From Bacillota bacterium (lineage in GTDB: Bacteria; Bacillota; Clostridia; Acetivibrionales; DTU013), in assembly GCA_023411645.1 (NCBI GenBank), contig JAEYON010000153.1, forward strand, positions 1 to 13,734: a stretch of DNA of 13,734 nt, written 5' to 3'. This document shows, in pieces, positions 8,067 through 13,734 of this stretch; within the stretch, counting starts at the first letter, position 1, and each line of letters opens with the position of its first letter. The notes beneath the pieces were generated by a model. That model saw nothing but the letters and a program-made list of their open reading frames with translations. It searched no databases and was not told where the DNA came from. Both the position numbers and the translations under genes were made by a program.

Positions 8067-10451
8067 TCACTTCATCGTGACGATTGTCACGCCGGACTCT
8101 CCTTCGCCATATTTCCCAAGCCTGAAGCTCTTTACATGGCTGTTGCTCCTTAAAAACTGCTGTATGCCGGTCCTCAAAACGCCCGTACCTTTGCCATGTA
8201 CAACGGTAACCTCCGATAGCCCGGCTATAGAAGCGTCATCCAAAAATTTCCCAAGCATCTGTGTCGCTTCCTCTACGTTCATCCCTCTTACATCTGTTTG
8301 GGGTGAAATATTCATTGCTTTCGACATACTAATACGGCCGGAGCCAATTTTCCGGATTTCGGCTGCCTGTTCGTCTACCAGCTTCAGGTTGGTAACATGC
8401 ACGTTTATTTTCATAATGCCGACCTGGATCAGAGCTTCTCCGTCTTTGTCCGGAGGAGTCACGACAGTACCCTTTTGGTTCAAATTAATAATCAATACAC
8501 TGTCTCCGGGTTTCAGGTTCTCCGGAGGATTTACAAACCCCTGGCGCGGAAAAAGGCCTTCCGATAAAGATCCCTCCAGTGTGCCTATACTGTTTCTCAG
8601 TTTTGTTCTGATCTCTTCAGCCGCTTTGTTTCTAATCAACTCATCCTGTTCTTTTGCGGCTCTCTTCATCTCGTCGAGCATGCCTTCCACATCCTGCTTT
8701 GTATCAAGCAGGATTCTTCTCGCTTCCTCTCGTGCTTCACGAAGCAGCTTGTCTCTCTGGGCAGAAAGCTTTTGTCTCTGTCCCTCCAACTCCTTCTTCA
8801 TGGTTTCTATCTCAAGTCTGTAGCTTTCAGCCTGCAGTCTTTCCTTTTCGGAATCGGCACGATTTTTCTCAATACTCATGAGAACATCTTCAAATTTAAT
8901 TTCTTCCCCTGACAAAAATTCTTTGGCCTTGTCAAGTATCTCCTGCTGTAGACCAAGTCTTTTCGATATGGCAAACGCATTGCTTTTTCCGGGAACACCA
9001 ATTAACAGGTTGTAGGTCGGTCTGAGCGTCTCCACATCGAATTCACAGCAGGCGTTTTCAACGCCTTGAGTCGTCAACGCATAGACCTTTAGTTCACTGT
9101 AATGTGTTGTTGCCACAGTAATAGCTCCGACCATGTGCAGTCTTTCAAGGATCGCCATAGCAAGCGCAGCGCCTTCAGTTGGATCGGTCCCAGCCCCAAG
9201 TTCATCAAAGAGCACAAGTGAATACTCGTCCGCCTCTGAAAGAATATGAACAATATTTTTCATATGTGAGGAAAATGTACTAAGGCTTTGTTCTATGCTC
9301 TGTTCGTCACCAATATCAGCAAATACCCTGTTAAAAACACAAAGCTCCGTCCCTTCCGACGCTGGGACATGAAGCCCTGCCTGTGCCATTAACGTAAATA
9401 ACCCAAGGGTTTTGAGCGTGACGGTTTTGCCTCCGGTATTGGGTCCTGTGACAACAAGAGTGCTGAAACTGCCACCTACCCACAAATTGATAGGTACAAC
9501 TGACTTACTGTCCAGAAGGGGATGCCTTCCTTTTTTGATATTCACCTTTTTTTCCTGATTCAGCTTTGGACAGACACATTTATATTCCAGACTGAGCTTT
9601 GCCTTAGCAAATGCGAAATCCAGGTCTGCAAAAACTGTAATATTCAACTTAAGCTGTTCTAAAAACTCTGAAACATCCGACGTCAGTTCGGCCAGAATCC
9701 GGTCGATTTCAAGCTGCTCCTTTACCTTCAGCTGCTTGATGTTGTTGTTGGCTTCAACAACGGCCATCGGCTCCACATATATCGTTGCACCGCTTGCAGA
9801 CGAATCGTGGACAAGCCCCGGCACATCATTCCTGTACTCCGCCTTGACCGGCACCACATAACGGTCTCCCCGAAGTGTTACGATTGAATCCTGCATCATT
9901 TTTTTATATTTTTCCGAACGGGTCATGTTGTTGAGTCTATCCTTAATTGTGCTTTGCTGCTCCCTGATTTGCCTTCTGATATTGGCCAGCGTACTGCTGG
10001 CTCCATCAGAAATTTCCTCCTCACTTACAATAGCAAGATTGATTTTGTCTTCAATTCTCTTATTTGACGTGACTGAAGCGATCAAAACACTAATACGGTT
10101 CGATTCCTCTGAATCCTTCGGGTCTTCGGATGCGGAGTAGTTTTTCATTGCCCTCGCGGCACGCAGCGTATCTGCGATGCAGAGCAGTTCGCCCGGGTTC
10201 AGTACGGAGCCAAGCTCCACCCTCTTCAGACTGCTTCTGATGTCATGTATCCCACCTAGCGGCGGATTACCCCGTCTAAGTATAAAATCAGTTGCATCAG
10301 TTGTTTCTTTGAGCATTTCAGACACAACCGCTATCTCACAGCGAGGTGCAAGTTCATTGACAAGCTCCCTGCCAAGCTCGGATGTACACAATTCAGAAAG
10401 CCTGCTAATGATTTTATCAAACTCTAATATCCTAATTGCTCTGTCATCCAT
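8067..10451 (-). CDS. mutS2: MutS2 ATPase with C-terminal Smr domain
   Basis: A 794-residue MutS2, close to the usual family length of about 785. The core and clamp regions come first, then the ABC-type ATPase with Walker A GPNTGGKT (336-343), Walker B ending in D416-E417 and the GAGTDPTEGAALA motif after it. A long charged coiled coil follows (about 515-620), then a small beta domain near 645-695, and a complete Smr domain at the end (about 718-794) with DVRG (720-723) and HGKGTG (752-757). It lacks the mismatch-recognition domain of MutS. In related species MutS2 is linked to recombination control and, through the Smr domain, to rescue of collided ribosomes; which role applies here is not shown. 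The gene follows the membrane protein gene by 26 bases and has a weak ribosome site for its ATG. No key residue is missing. Confidence 0.96.
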   Translation of the reverse strand: MDDRAIRILEFDKIISRLSELCTSELGRELVNELAPRCEIAVVSEMLKETTDATDFILRRGNPPLGGIHDIRSSLKRVELGSVLNPGELLCIADTLRAARAMKNYSASEDPKDSEESNRISVLIASVTSNKRIEDKINLAIVSEEEISDGASSTLANIRRQIREQQSTIKDRLNNMTRSEKYKKMMQDSIVTLRGDRYVVPVKAEYRNDVPGLVHDSSASGATIYVEPMAVVEANNNIKQLKVKEQLEIDRILAELTSDVSEFLEQLKLNITVFADLDFAFAKAKLSLEYKCVCPKLNQEKKVNIKKGRHPLLDSKSVVPINLWVGGSFSTLVVTGPNTGGKTVTLKTLGLFTLMAQAGLHVPASEGTELCVFNRVFADIGDEQSIEQSLSTFSSHMKNIVHILSEADEYSLVLFDELGAGTDPTEGAALAMAILERLHMVGAITVATTHYSELKVYALTTQGVENACCEFDVETLRPTYNLLIGVPGKSNAFAISKRLGLQQEILDKAKEFLSGEEIKFEDVLMSIEKNRADSEKERLQAESYRLEIETMKKELEGQRQKLSAQRDKLLREAREEARRILLDTKQDVEGMLDEMKRAAKEQDELIRNKAAEEIRTKLRNSIGTLEGSLSEGLFPRQGFVNPPENLKPGDSVLIINLNQKGTVVTPPDKDGEALIQVGIMKINVHVTNLKLVDEQAAEIRKIGSGRISMSKAMNISPQTDVRGMNVEEATQMLGKFLDDASIAGLSEVTVVHGKGTGVLRTGIQQFLRSNSHVKSFRLGKYGEGESGVTIVTMK

Positions 10452-10477
10452 GGCAATACTGTATTATCCCTTTCCAC

Positions 10478-10996
10478 TCACTTTACCCATTTCCTGAGTT
10501 TTTCCCTGTAATATTTAATAAACAAAGTATACACAAAATCGTACAGAAAGAATACTATTTCAAGTGCGATGACCAGGACATACCAGGGCAGCGCCATAGT
10601 CATACTGGCGCTGAACAACTGCATGACCGTAAGTGCTGCGATCCCAGCACTGATGTTAAAAATAATAAATTTGATCACATACTCCAGTGCGATTTTATCC
10701 AGCTTTTCGATATAGTATTTAGCTATGCCATATATTCCGAAGAATATCACATAGGGAATGACCCCAAGCTTATTAGGCACAAGAATAAATGTAAGAAGGC
10801 TTGTCGCCGTATAAAAAATCCAGCCTGCCTTCACACCGTTCTCAATAATAGATACCGCAACAAAAAAAGAGCTCAGTGCATACAAAGAAATCCTGTTTGT
10901 GGGCAGGACTGTTGCCAATACAAGGCAAATGACTGCAAAAGCTCCTAGAATACCGTTCAAAGCTACTCTTTTCGTTTTTATCGAATCAGACCTCAT
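10478..10996 (-). CDS. Small six-helix membrane protein of unknown function
   Basis: A 172-residue, very hydrophobic protein with about six membrane helices (around 12-31, 37-53, 57-73, 78-95, 104-127, 136-161) and a basic tail (KYYREKLRKW), so the C terminus is probably inside the cell. I do not recognise a named family with certainty. Length, helix number and motifs such as LPTNR near the first loop and VIFFGIYGIAKYYIE near 83-97 recall the substrate-binding (S) subunits of ECF-type vitamin transporters or YybS-like proteins, but no ECF ATPase gene is close by. The start is well supported: GGAGG stands six bases before the ATG. It lies 40 bases after the J-domain gene and 26 bases before mutS2, in the same direction, so it is likely co-transcribed with both. 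Confidence 0.8.
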   Translation of the reverse strand: MRSDSIKTKRVALNGILGAFAVICLVLATVLPTNRISLYALSSFFVAVSIIENGVKAGWIFYTATSLLTFILVPNKLGVIPYVIFFGIYGIAKYYIEKLDKIALEYVIKFIIFNISAGIAALTVMQLFSASMTMALPWYVLVIALEIVFFLYDFVYTLFIKYYREKLRKWVK

Positions 10997-11036
10997 CCAA
11001 CTCCTCCGCTCTATTCCACATCATTAACATTCCGAA

Positions 11037-11663
11037 TCAGCAGCAGGAAATCAGATCTCCCCCGGCACATTCACAGCAGCAGTCCGCGCACCATAAAGCC
11101 TGACATATCTGGCAGAAGTCTGCGTTCTGTGTGCTGTAGCCCCTATTGTATGAATTAGCTCTGTATGCATTATTAGCATTGTTCATGCTGTTCAGTGCGC
11201 TTCTGTATTCATAATTGGACGGATCCATGGTAACCGCTCTCTGAATATGTGTGTAAGCTTCATCATACCAGCCTCTGCGCGCGAATATCAAGCCTTTCAG
11301 ATAAAACCAGGCAGCAGTACGGTTCCCGTTTCTGTCCAGCATATCCTCCGCCACCTGAATATTGCCGGTATTGATATGGGATTTGACCTGATTATAAAAA
11401 TCGCTGTTCTGACCGCTCCAGCCAGTGTTATTGCCGCCGCTTCCGGTTCTATACCGTGACGCATCCTGTCTGGGCGCGGCATTTTTCATCAGGTAATCGT
11501 AGGCTTCATTGACTTCCCTCAACTTTTCCTCAGCCAATTTTGACAGCGGATTGTTCTGATATTGATCAGGATGGTACTTCTTAACCATTTCCCTGTAAGC
11601 TCTTTTTATTTCGTCCTCACTTGCTCCTTCATTGATGCCGAGTACTTCATACGGATTCTTCAC
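11037..11663 (-). CDS. J-domain protein with TPR-like helices and a cysteine-rich tail
   Basis: A protein of 208 residues when started at the GTG at 11663. The first 62 residues are a J domain (NPYEVLGI start, HPD at 31-33), which should stimulate the ATPase of a DnaK-type chaperone. After a Gly/Asn-rich linker, residues about 90-160 form helices like tetratricopeptide repeats. The last 25 residues hold nine cysteines (C184, C187, C192, C195-C197, C199, C207, C208), able to bind metal or form disulfides. The classic DnaJ zinc domain and substrate domains are absent, so this is a specialised J protein and not DnaJ itself. The GTG is chosen because a GGGGAG ribosome site precedes it and J proteins usually begin just before NPYEVLG; a TTG at 11687 would add eight residues but has no ribosome site. 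The gene overlaps the end of the DUF5685-like gene. Confidence 0.85.
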   Translation of the reverse strand: MKNPYEVLGINEGASEDEIKRAYREMVKKYHPDQYQNNPLSKLAEEKLREVNEAYDYLMKNAAPRQDASRYRTGSGGNNTGWSGQNSDFYNQVKSHINTGNIQVAEDMLDRNGNRTAAWFYLKGLIFARRGWYDEAYTHIQRAVTMDPSNYEYRSALNSMNNANNAYRANSYNRGYSTQNADFCQICQALWCADCCCECAGGDLISCC

Positions 11664-12534
11664 TTTTTTTGCAGCTCCCCATTCCAAGAATATTTTCAGT
11701 CTTTCTTCTCATACCCATATATATTATATTCTCAATAATCCCCCGATTTATTTTGATCTCAAGTAATTCAAATGCCTTTGAGATCTGGTTCAGGGAATGC
11801 ATCAAATTAAATTCAACCCTTTCACGGATCTGTTCTCTGAACTGACTGATGTTTTGACCGGTATATTGATACTGATAGATCAGCGGATTGTAGCTTTTTT
11901 CCTTCACATCCTTCTCCAGATCGTCGTATGCATCAAGTATATAAATCCACTTCCCCAGATGATACCCGATCCATCTCAATGTTTGCTCTGTGTTTTCGTC
12001 AGTGCAAAGCGGCTCATATGCCGTAACCTCTTCCATCAGCCTTGCAAAGGGCTCGGCTGCCATATCCATCGACGCGCAATGCTCTTTTTCCAGCTTTACC
12101 AGATCATTGAGTCTCATCTCCATGATGGCACATTTTTTTGCGTATTTCTTGCGCAGCCTCCGGAATGCTTTCTTTAACATCACCATGGCGGCGGTTGGTG
12201 CAATCTTACCGTCATCCCGCTTTTTATCTTCCAGATTATAATACGCCAGCAGCAGGTTAATGTCTGAGGCATAATCAACAATATGGCTTTCCTCAACCAT
12301 ATGTCTTTTTTCCAGCGGATGTGCGGGACAGCGCCTTCTCATGACCTTACCGGATTCGTTTGCCACTGCAGATAACAGAACGGCAAGAAAAGCGGAGTCA
12401 TAGTTTAAGGTCAACCTCTTCAACTGACCGTACCTTTTTCCAATTGACCTGCATACTCCGCAGTAATACGCCCTGAATGCCTCATACTCTTTTATCTTCA
12501 ACTCCGGCTTTTCCGGAACGATGTAACCAAACAT
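11647..12534 (-). CDS. DUF5685-like protein of unknown function
   Basis: A 295-residue, mostly helical soluble protein that I place in the DUF5685 family from its opening (MFGYI, then YYCGVCRSIGKRYGQ at 23-37). It has a CxxC pair (C25, C28), further cysteines at 69, 135, 153, 177 and 288, and an acidic patch DAYDDLEKD at 201-209. No signal peptide or clear membrane segment is present. Its function is not known. The gene starts three bases after the pgsA stop codon with only a modest ribosome site (AGAAG), so its translation is likely coupled to pgsA. Its last codons overlap the J-domain gene by 17 bases (or 41 if that gene uses the TTG), which ties the two proteins together in expression. Confidence 0.78.
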   Translation of the reverse strand: MFGYIVPEKPELKIKEYEAFRAYYCGVCRSIGKRYGQLKRLTLNYDSAFLAVLLSAVANESGKVMRRRCPAHPLEKRHMVEESHIVDYASDINLLLAYYNLEDKKRDDGKIAPTAAMVMLKKAFRRLRKKYAKKCAIMEMRLNDLVKLEKEHCASMDMAAEPFARLMEEVTAYEPLCTDENTEQTLRWIGYHLGKWIYILDAYDDLEKDVKEKSYNPLIYQYQYTGQNISQFREQIRERVEFNLMHSLNQISKAFELLEIKINRGIIENIIYMGMRRKTENILGMGSCKKSEESV

Positions 12535-12537
12535 AGT

Positions 12538-13092
12538 TTAACTTCTTTCGGCATTTTGCCGCTTTATTTTAAGATATGCGCTGGCATACATGAAGAATGC
12601 AAACAGTGCTACGATGACCGCCGCTATGAAAAACAACAGATTGAAAGGCAATCCAAAGATGCTCCACCGGCCAAACGGGTCATCAAATAAAAGCATAACG
12701 ATGGCCAGGTAAAAAACGACCGTAGCCATTTTCCCATACCAATTTGCTGATACAACAAAGTGATTTTGTTTGTATAATACAAGCGCACCAATACCCATCA
12801 GCAATTCCTTTGCCATGATGATAAGAAGCAGCTCAACAGGCACTACCTTTAGTACCAAAGAAAGGATTACCAGTGCAGTTATCTGTATAAGCTTATCTGC
12901 CAGCGGATCTGCGATCTTCCCCCAGGAAGTGACCAGGTTGAGCCTTCTGGCAATATAACCGTCCAGTATATCAGTCAAGCCTCCTGCCAGAAACAATATA
13001 ACTGCAATAATATAATGGCGTGTAATCAGGTAATATGCAAACACGGGAATTATAATAAAACGCAATGCCGTCAGGATATTCGGTATGTTCAT
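12538..13092 (-). CDS. pgsA: CDP-diacylglycerol--glycerol-3-phosphate 3-phosphatidyltransferase (PgsA)
   Basis: A 184-residue integral membrane enzyme that makes phosphatidylglycerol phosphate from CDP-diacylglycerol and glycerol 3-phosphate, the committed step to phosphatidylglycerol and cardiolipin. The CDP-alcohol phosphotransferase signature D-x2-D-G-x2-A-R-x8-G-x3-D-x3-D is complete: D41, D44, G45, A48, R49, G58, D62, D66. The N terminus MNIPNILTALRFIIIP and the length are typical of PgsA; about five to six membrane helices are visible. AGGTGG lies six bases before the ATG, a strong ribosome site. The 68-base gap to the thioesterase gene upstream may hold a weak promoter. Another CDP-alcohol transferase, such as a phosphatidylserine synthase, is less likely on length and start sequence. 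Confidence 0.9.
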   Translation of the reverse strand: MNIPNILTALRFIIIPVFAYYLITRHYIIAVILFLAGGLTDILDGYIARRLNLVTSWGKIADPLADKLIQITALVILSLVLKVVPVELLLIIMAKELLMGIGALVLYKQNHFVVSANWYGKMATVVFYLAIVMLLFDDPFGRWSIFGLPFNLLFFIAAVIVALFAFFMYASAYLKIKRQNAERS

Positions 13093-13121
13093 GATCCACC
13101 ACCTACGCTTTAATACTCAAT

Positions 13122-13151
13122 AGTTTACCATATTAAAACAATATTTTGCAA
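13122..13151 (-). promoter_or_regulatory. Possible weak promoter before pgsA
   Basis: In the gap between the thioesterase and pgsA genes the minus strand has TTGCAA (13146-13151) and, 18 bases on, TAAACT (13122-13127); each box matches four of six consensus bases. Start would be about 20 bases before the pgsA ribosome site. The region is AT-rich, so chance matches are likely; the gene may be read only from upstream. Confidence 0.25.
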
Positions 13152-13160
13152 ATGCTATGG

Positions 13161-13577
13161 CTATTTTACGGCTTTTTCGATCAAATTATAAATCTCAGGC
13201 CTGAATTTTTTGATATTGACAGGCTTCAGATTGCCGTCGGTCCAGCAATGCATTGTTTCACCTACTGTAATTGCACGCTCGCAGCCAAGTCTGAAGACCT
13301 CATAATGAAATACGAGTCTGGAGGCCGTGTACTCGCTTATATTAGTTTTTACAATGATCTCGTCTTCATACCGTGCAAATCCTTTAAATTGGCATTTTAG
13401 CTCAAGCAGCGGCAGCTTGGCTCCGTCTTCTTCAATCTTTGAGTAAGGTAATCCCATTTTTCTGATAAAATCTGTTCTGCCTGCTTCAAACCATATCGGA
13501 TAATTGGAATGATGTACGACCCCCATCTGATCTGTTTCTGCATATCGGACCACAAATCGTGTTTGAGATTCGAACAT
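13161..13577 (-). CDS. Acyl-CoA thioesterase of the YbgC/FadM (4HBT hotdog) family
   Basis: A 138-residue single hotdog-fold protein, the usual length for the family. The signature near the N terminus runs RYAETDQMGVVHHSNYPIWF (11-30), with the catalytic aspartate D16, the VVHHSNY stretch of the active site, and the acidic-aromatic helix after it. Such enzymes hydrolyse short or long acyl-CoA, and some act on acyl carrier protein; the substrate cannot be told from the sequence. Its place just before pgsA suggests a link to lipid metabolism, an inference only. A very good ribosome site (GGAGGAG) stands right before the ATG. It is the first gene of the run; directly upstream is a block of stem-loops, so its promoter is not evident in the usual place. 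A TACAAT sequence only a few bases before the ribosome site seems too close to serve. Confidence 0.88.
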   Translation of the reverse strand: MFESQTRFVVRYAETDQMGVVHHSNYPIWFEAGRTDFIRKMGLPYSKIEEDGAKLPLLELKCQFKGFARYEDEIIVKTNISEYTASRLVFHYEVFRLGCERAITVGETMHCWTDGNLKPVNIKKFRPEIYNLIEKAVK

Positions 13578-13600
13578 TGGCTCCTCCTCAATTGTACCCT

Positions 13601-13734
13601 GAATAATAATAATGATCCACCGGCCTAGCCGGTGGTTTTTCTTTAACGGGCGAAGCCCTTAACTACTAGCCACGCCTAAAAGGCGTTGGTACGGTCTGCC
13701 ACTTGCGAAAGTTTGTTACCAGCTACCCGTTAAC
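13601..13734. mobile_element. Stem-loop-rich block, probable end of an IS200/IS605-type element or structured RNA, cut by window edge
   Basis: No gene fits here, but stem-loops follow one another: an 8-bp GC-rich stem (13617-13635); TTAA-GGGC/GCCC-TTAA (13643-13662, one bulged C); CCACGCC/GGCGTTGG with loop TAAAA (13670-13689, one bulge); TGGTA/TACCA (13687-13721) enclosing ACTT/AAGT with a GCGA loop (13701-13712). TTAACGGG (13643-13650) can also pair with CCCGTTAA (13726-13733), giving an alternative outer stem. Subterminal hairpins near a short AT-rich flank are typical of IS200/IS605 elements, and on the minus strand such a right end would also encode the RNA scaffold of TnpB. No tnpA or tnpB is inside the window, so the assignment rests on structure and general resemblance only. 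Confidence 0.4.
13617..13640 (+). terminator. Terminator-like hairpin with T tract on the plus strand
   Basis: CCACCGGC (13617-13624), loop CTA, GCCGGTGG (13628-13635), then TTTTT and CTTT. This has the form of an intrinsic terminator for transcription running left to right, yet no plus-strand gene lies to its left in this window. It fits better as the terminal hairpin of a transposon end, where such stems can also block incoming transcription. On the minus strand it has no T tract and so should not stop read-through into the thioesterase gene. Confidence 0.4.

Noticed and set aside
8077..8823. A 248-codon open frame on the plus strand, antisense to mutS2
   Set aside because: It is rich in Ser, Pro and Leu as expected from the complement of a well-conserved gene, has no family features and no ribosome site. 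The minus-strand MutS2 reading has every family motif.
10436..10948. A 170-codon open frame on the plus strand across the membrane protein gene
   Set aside because: The composition (many Cys, Lys, Asp, His) is that of a shadow frame; the minus-strand frame has a good ribosome site and six clear membrane helices.
13602..13613. AATAATAATAAT as a microsatellite or CRISPR-like repeat
   Set aside because: Four units of a trinucleotide in AT-rich DNA; no spacers or further copies. It may simply be the AT-rich flank of the element end.
13585..13616. TACAAT (minus strand) as the -10 box of the thioesterase promoter
   Set aside because: The start of transcription would fall within or at the ribosome site, and the -35 position has only a poor match (TGGATC).

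Overview
The window is a stretch of a low-to-mid GC Bacillota genome, most likely a member of the Clostridia. This is inferred from the family mix (MutS2, a DUF5685-like protein next to a J-domain protein, a 7TM histidine kinase with an HNLKTP phospho-acceptor box, REC/GAF/HD-GYP regulator), from the strong GGAGG-type ribosome binding sites and from the AT-rich promoters. No species is claimed. All nine genes read on the minus strand, so transcription runs from right to left.

Right part (about 13577 down to 8067): a compact housekeeping run of six genes. In order of transcription they are a YbgC/FadM-type hotdog thioesterase, PgsA (phosphatidylglycerophosphate synthase), a DUF5685-like protein, a J-domain protein with TPR-like helices and an unusual cysteine-rich tail, a small six-helix membrane protein, and MutS2. 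Spacings are short (3 to 68 bases) and two genes overlap, so this is probably one transcription unit, perhaps with an extra weak promoter before pgsA. Just upstream of it, from about 13601 to the right edge, lies a gene-free block made of successive stem-loops. It looks like the end of an IS200/IS605-type element or a structured RNA cut by the window edge.

Left part (8021 down to 208): a separate three-gene unit with its own promoter (perfect TATAAT). It encodes a one-module non-ribosomal peptide synthetase with domains C-A-T-R, a membrane-bound sensor histidine kinase and a response regulator whose output is an HD-GYP c-di-GMP phosphodiesterase. The specificity residues of the A domain read DVWHFSLIDK, which matches the known serine code. 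The terminal reductase domain should release the product as an aldehyde or alcohol. The kinase and regulator genes abut (TAAATG), and the synthetase and kinase genes are 22 bases apart.

The most interesting reading of the left unit is a self-contained signalling circuit: a small serine-derived, probably N-acylated aldehyde or alcohol is made by the synthetase, sensed by the 7TM kinase encoded next to it, and turned into a change in c-di-GMP level. This is an inference from gene order and domain content. The product, the acyl donor and the ligand are not shown by the sequence. A promoter at 95-123 starts another transcription unit that leaves the window on the left.
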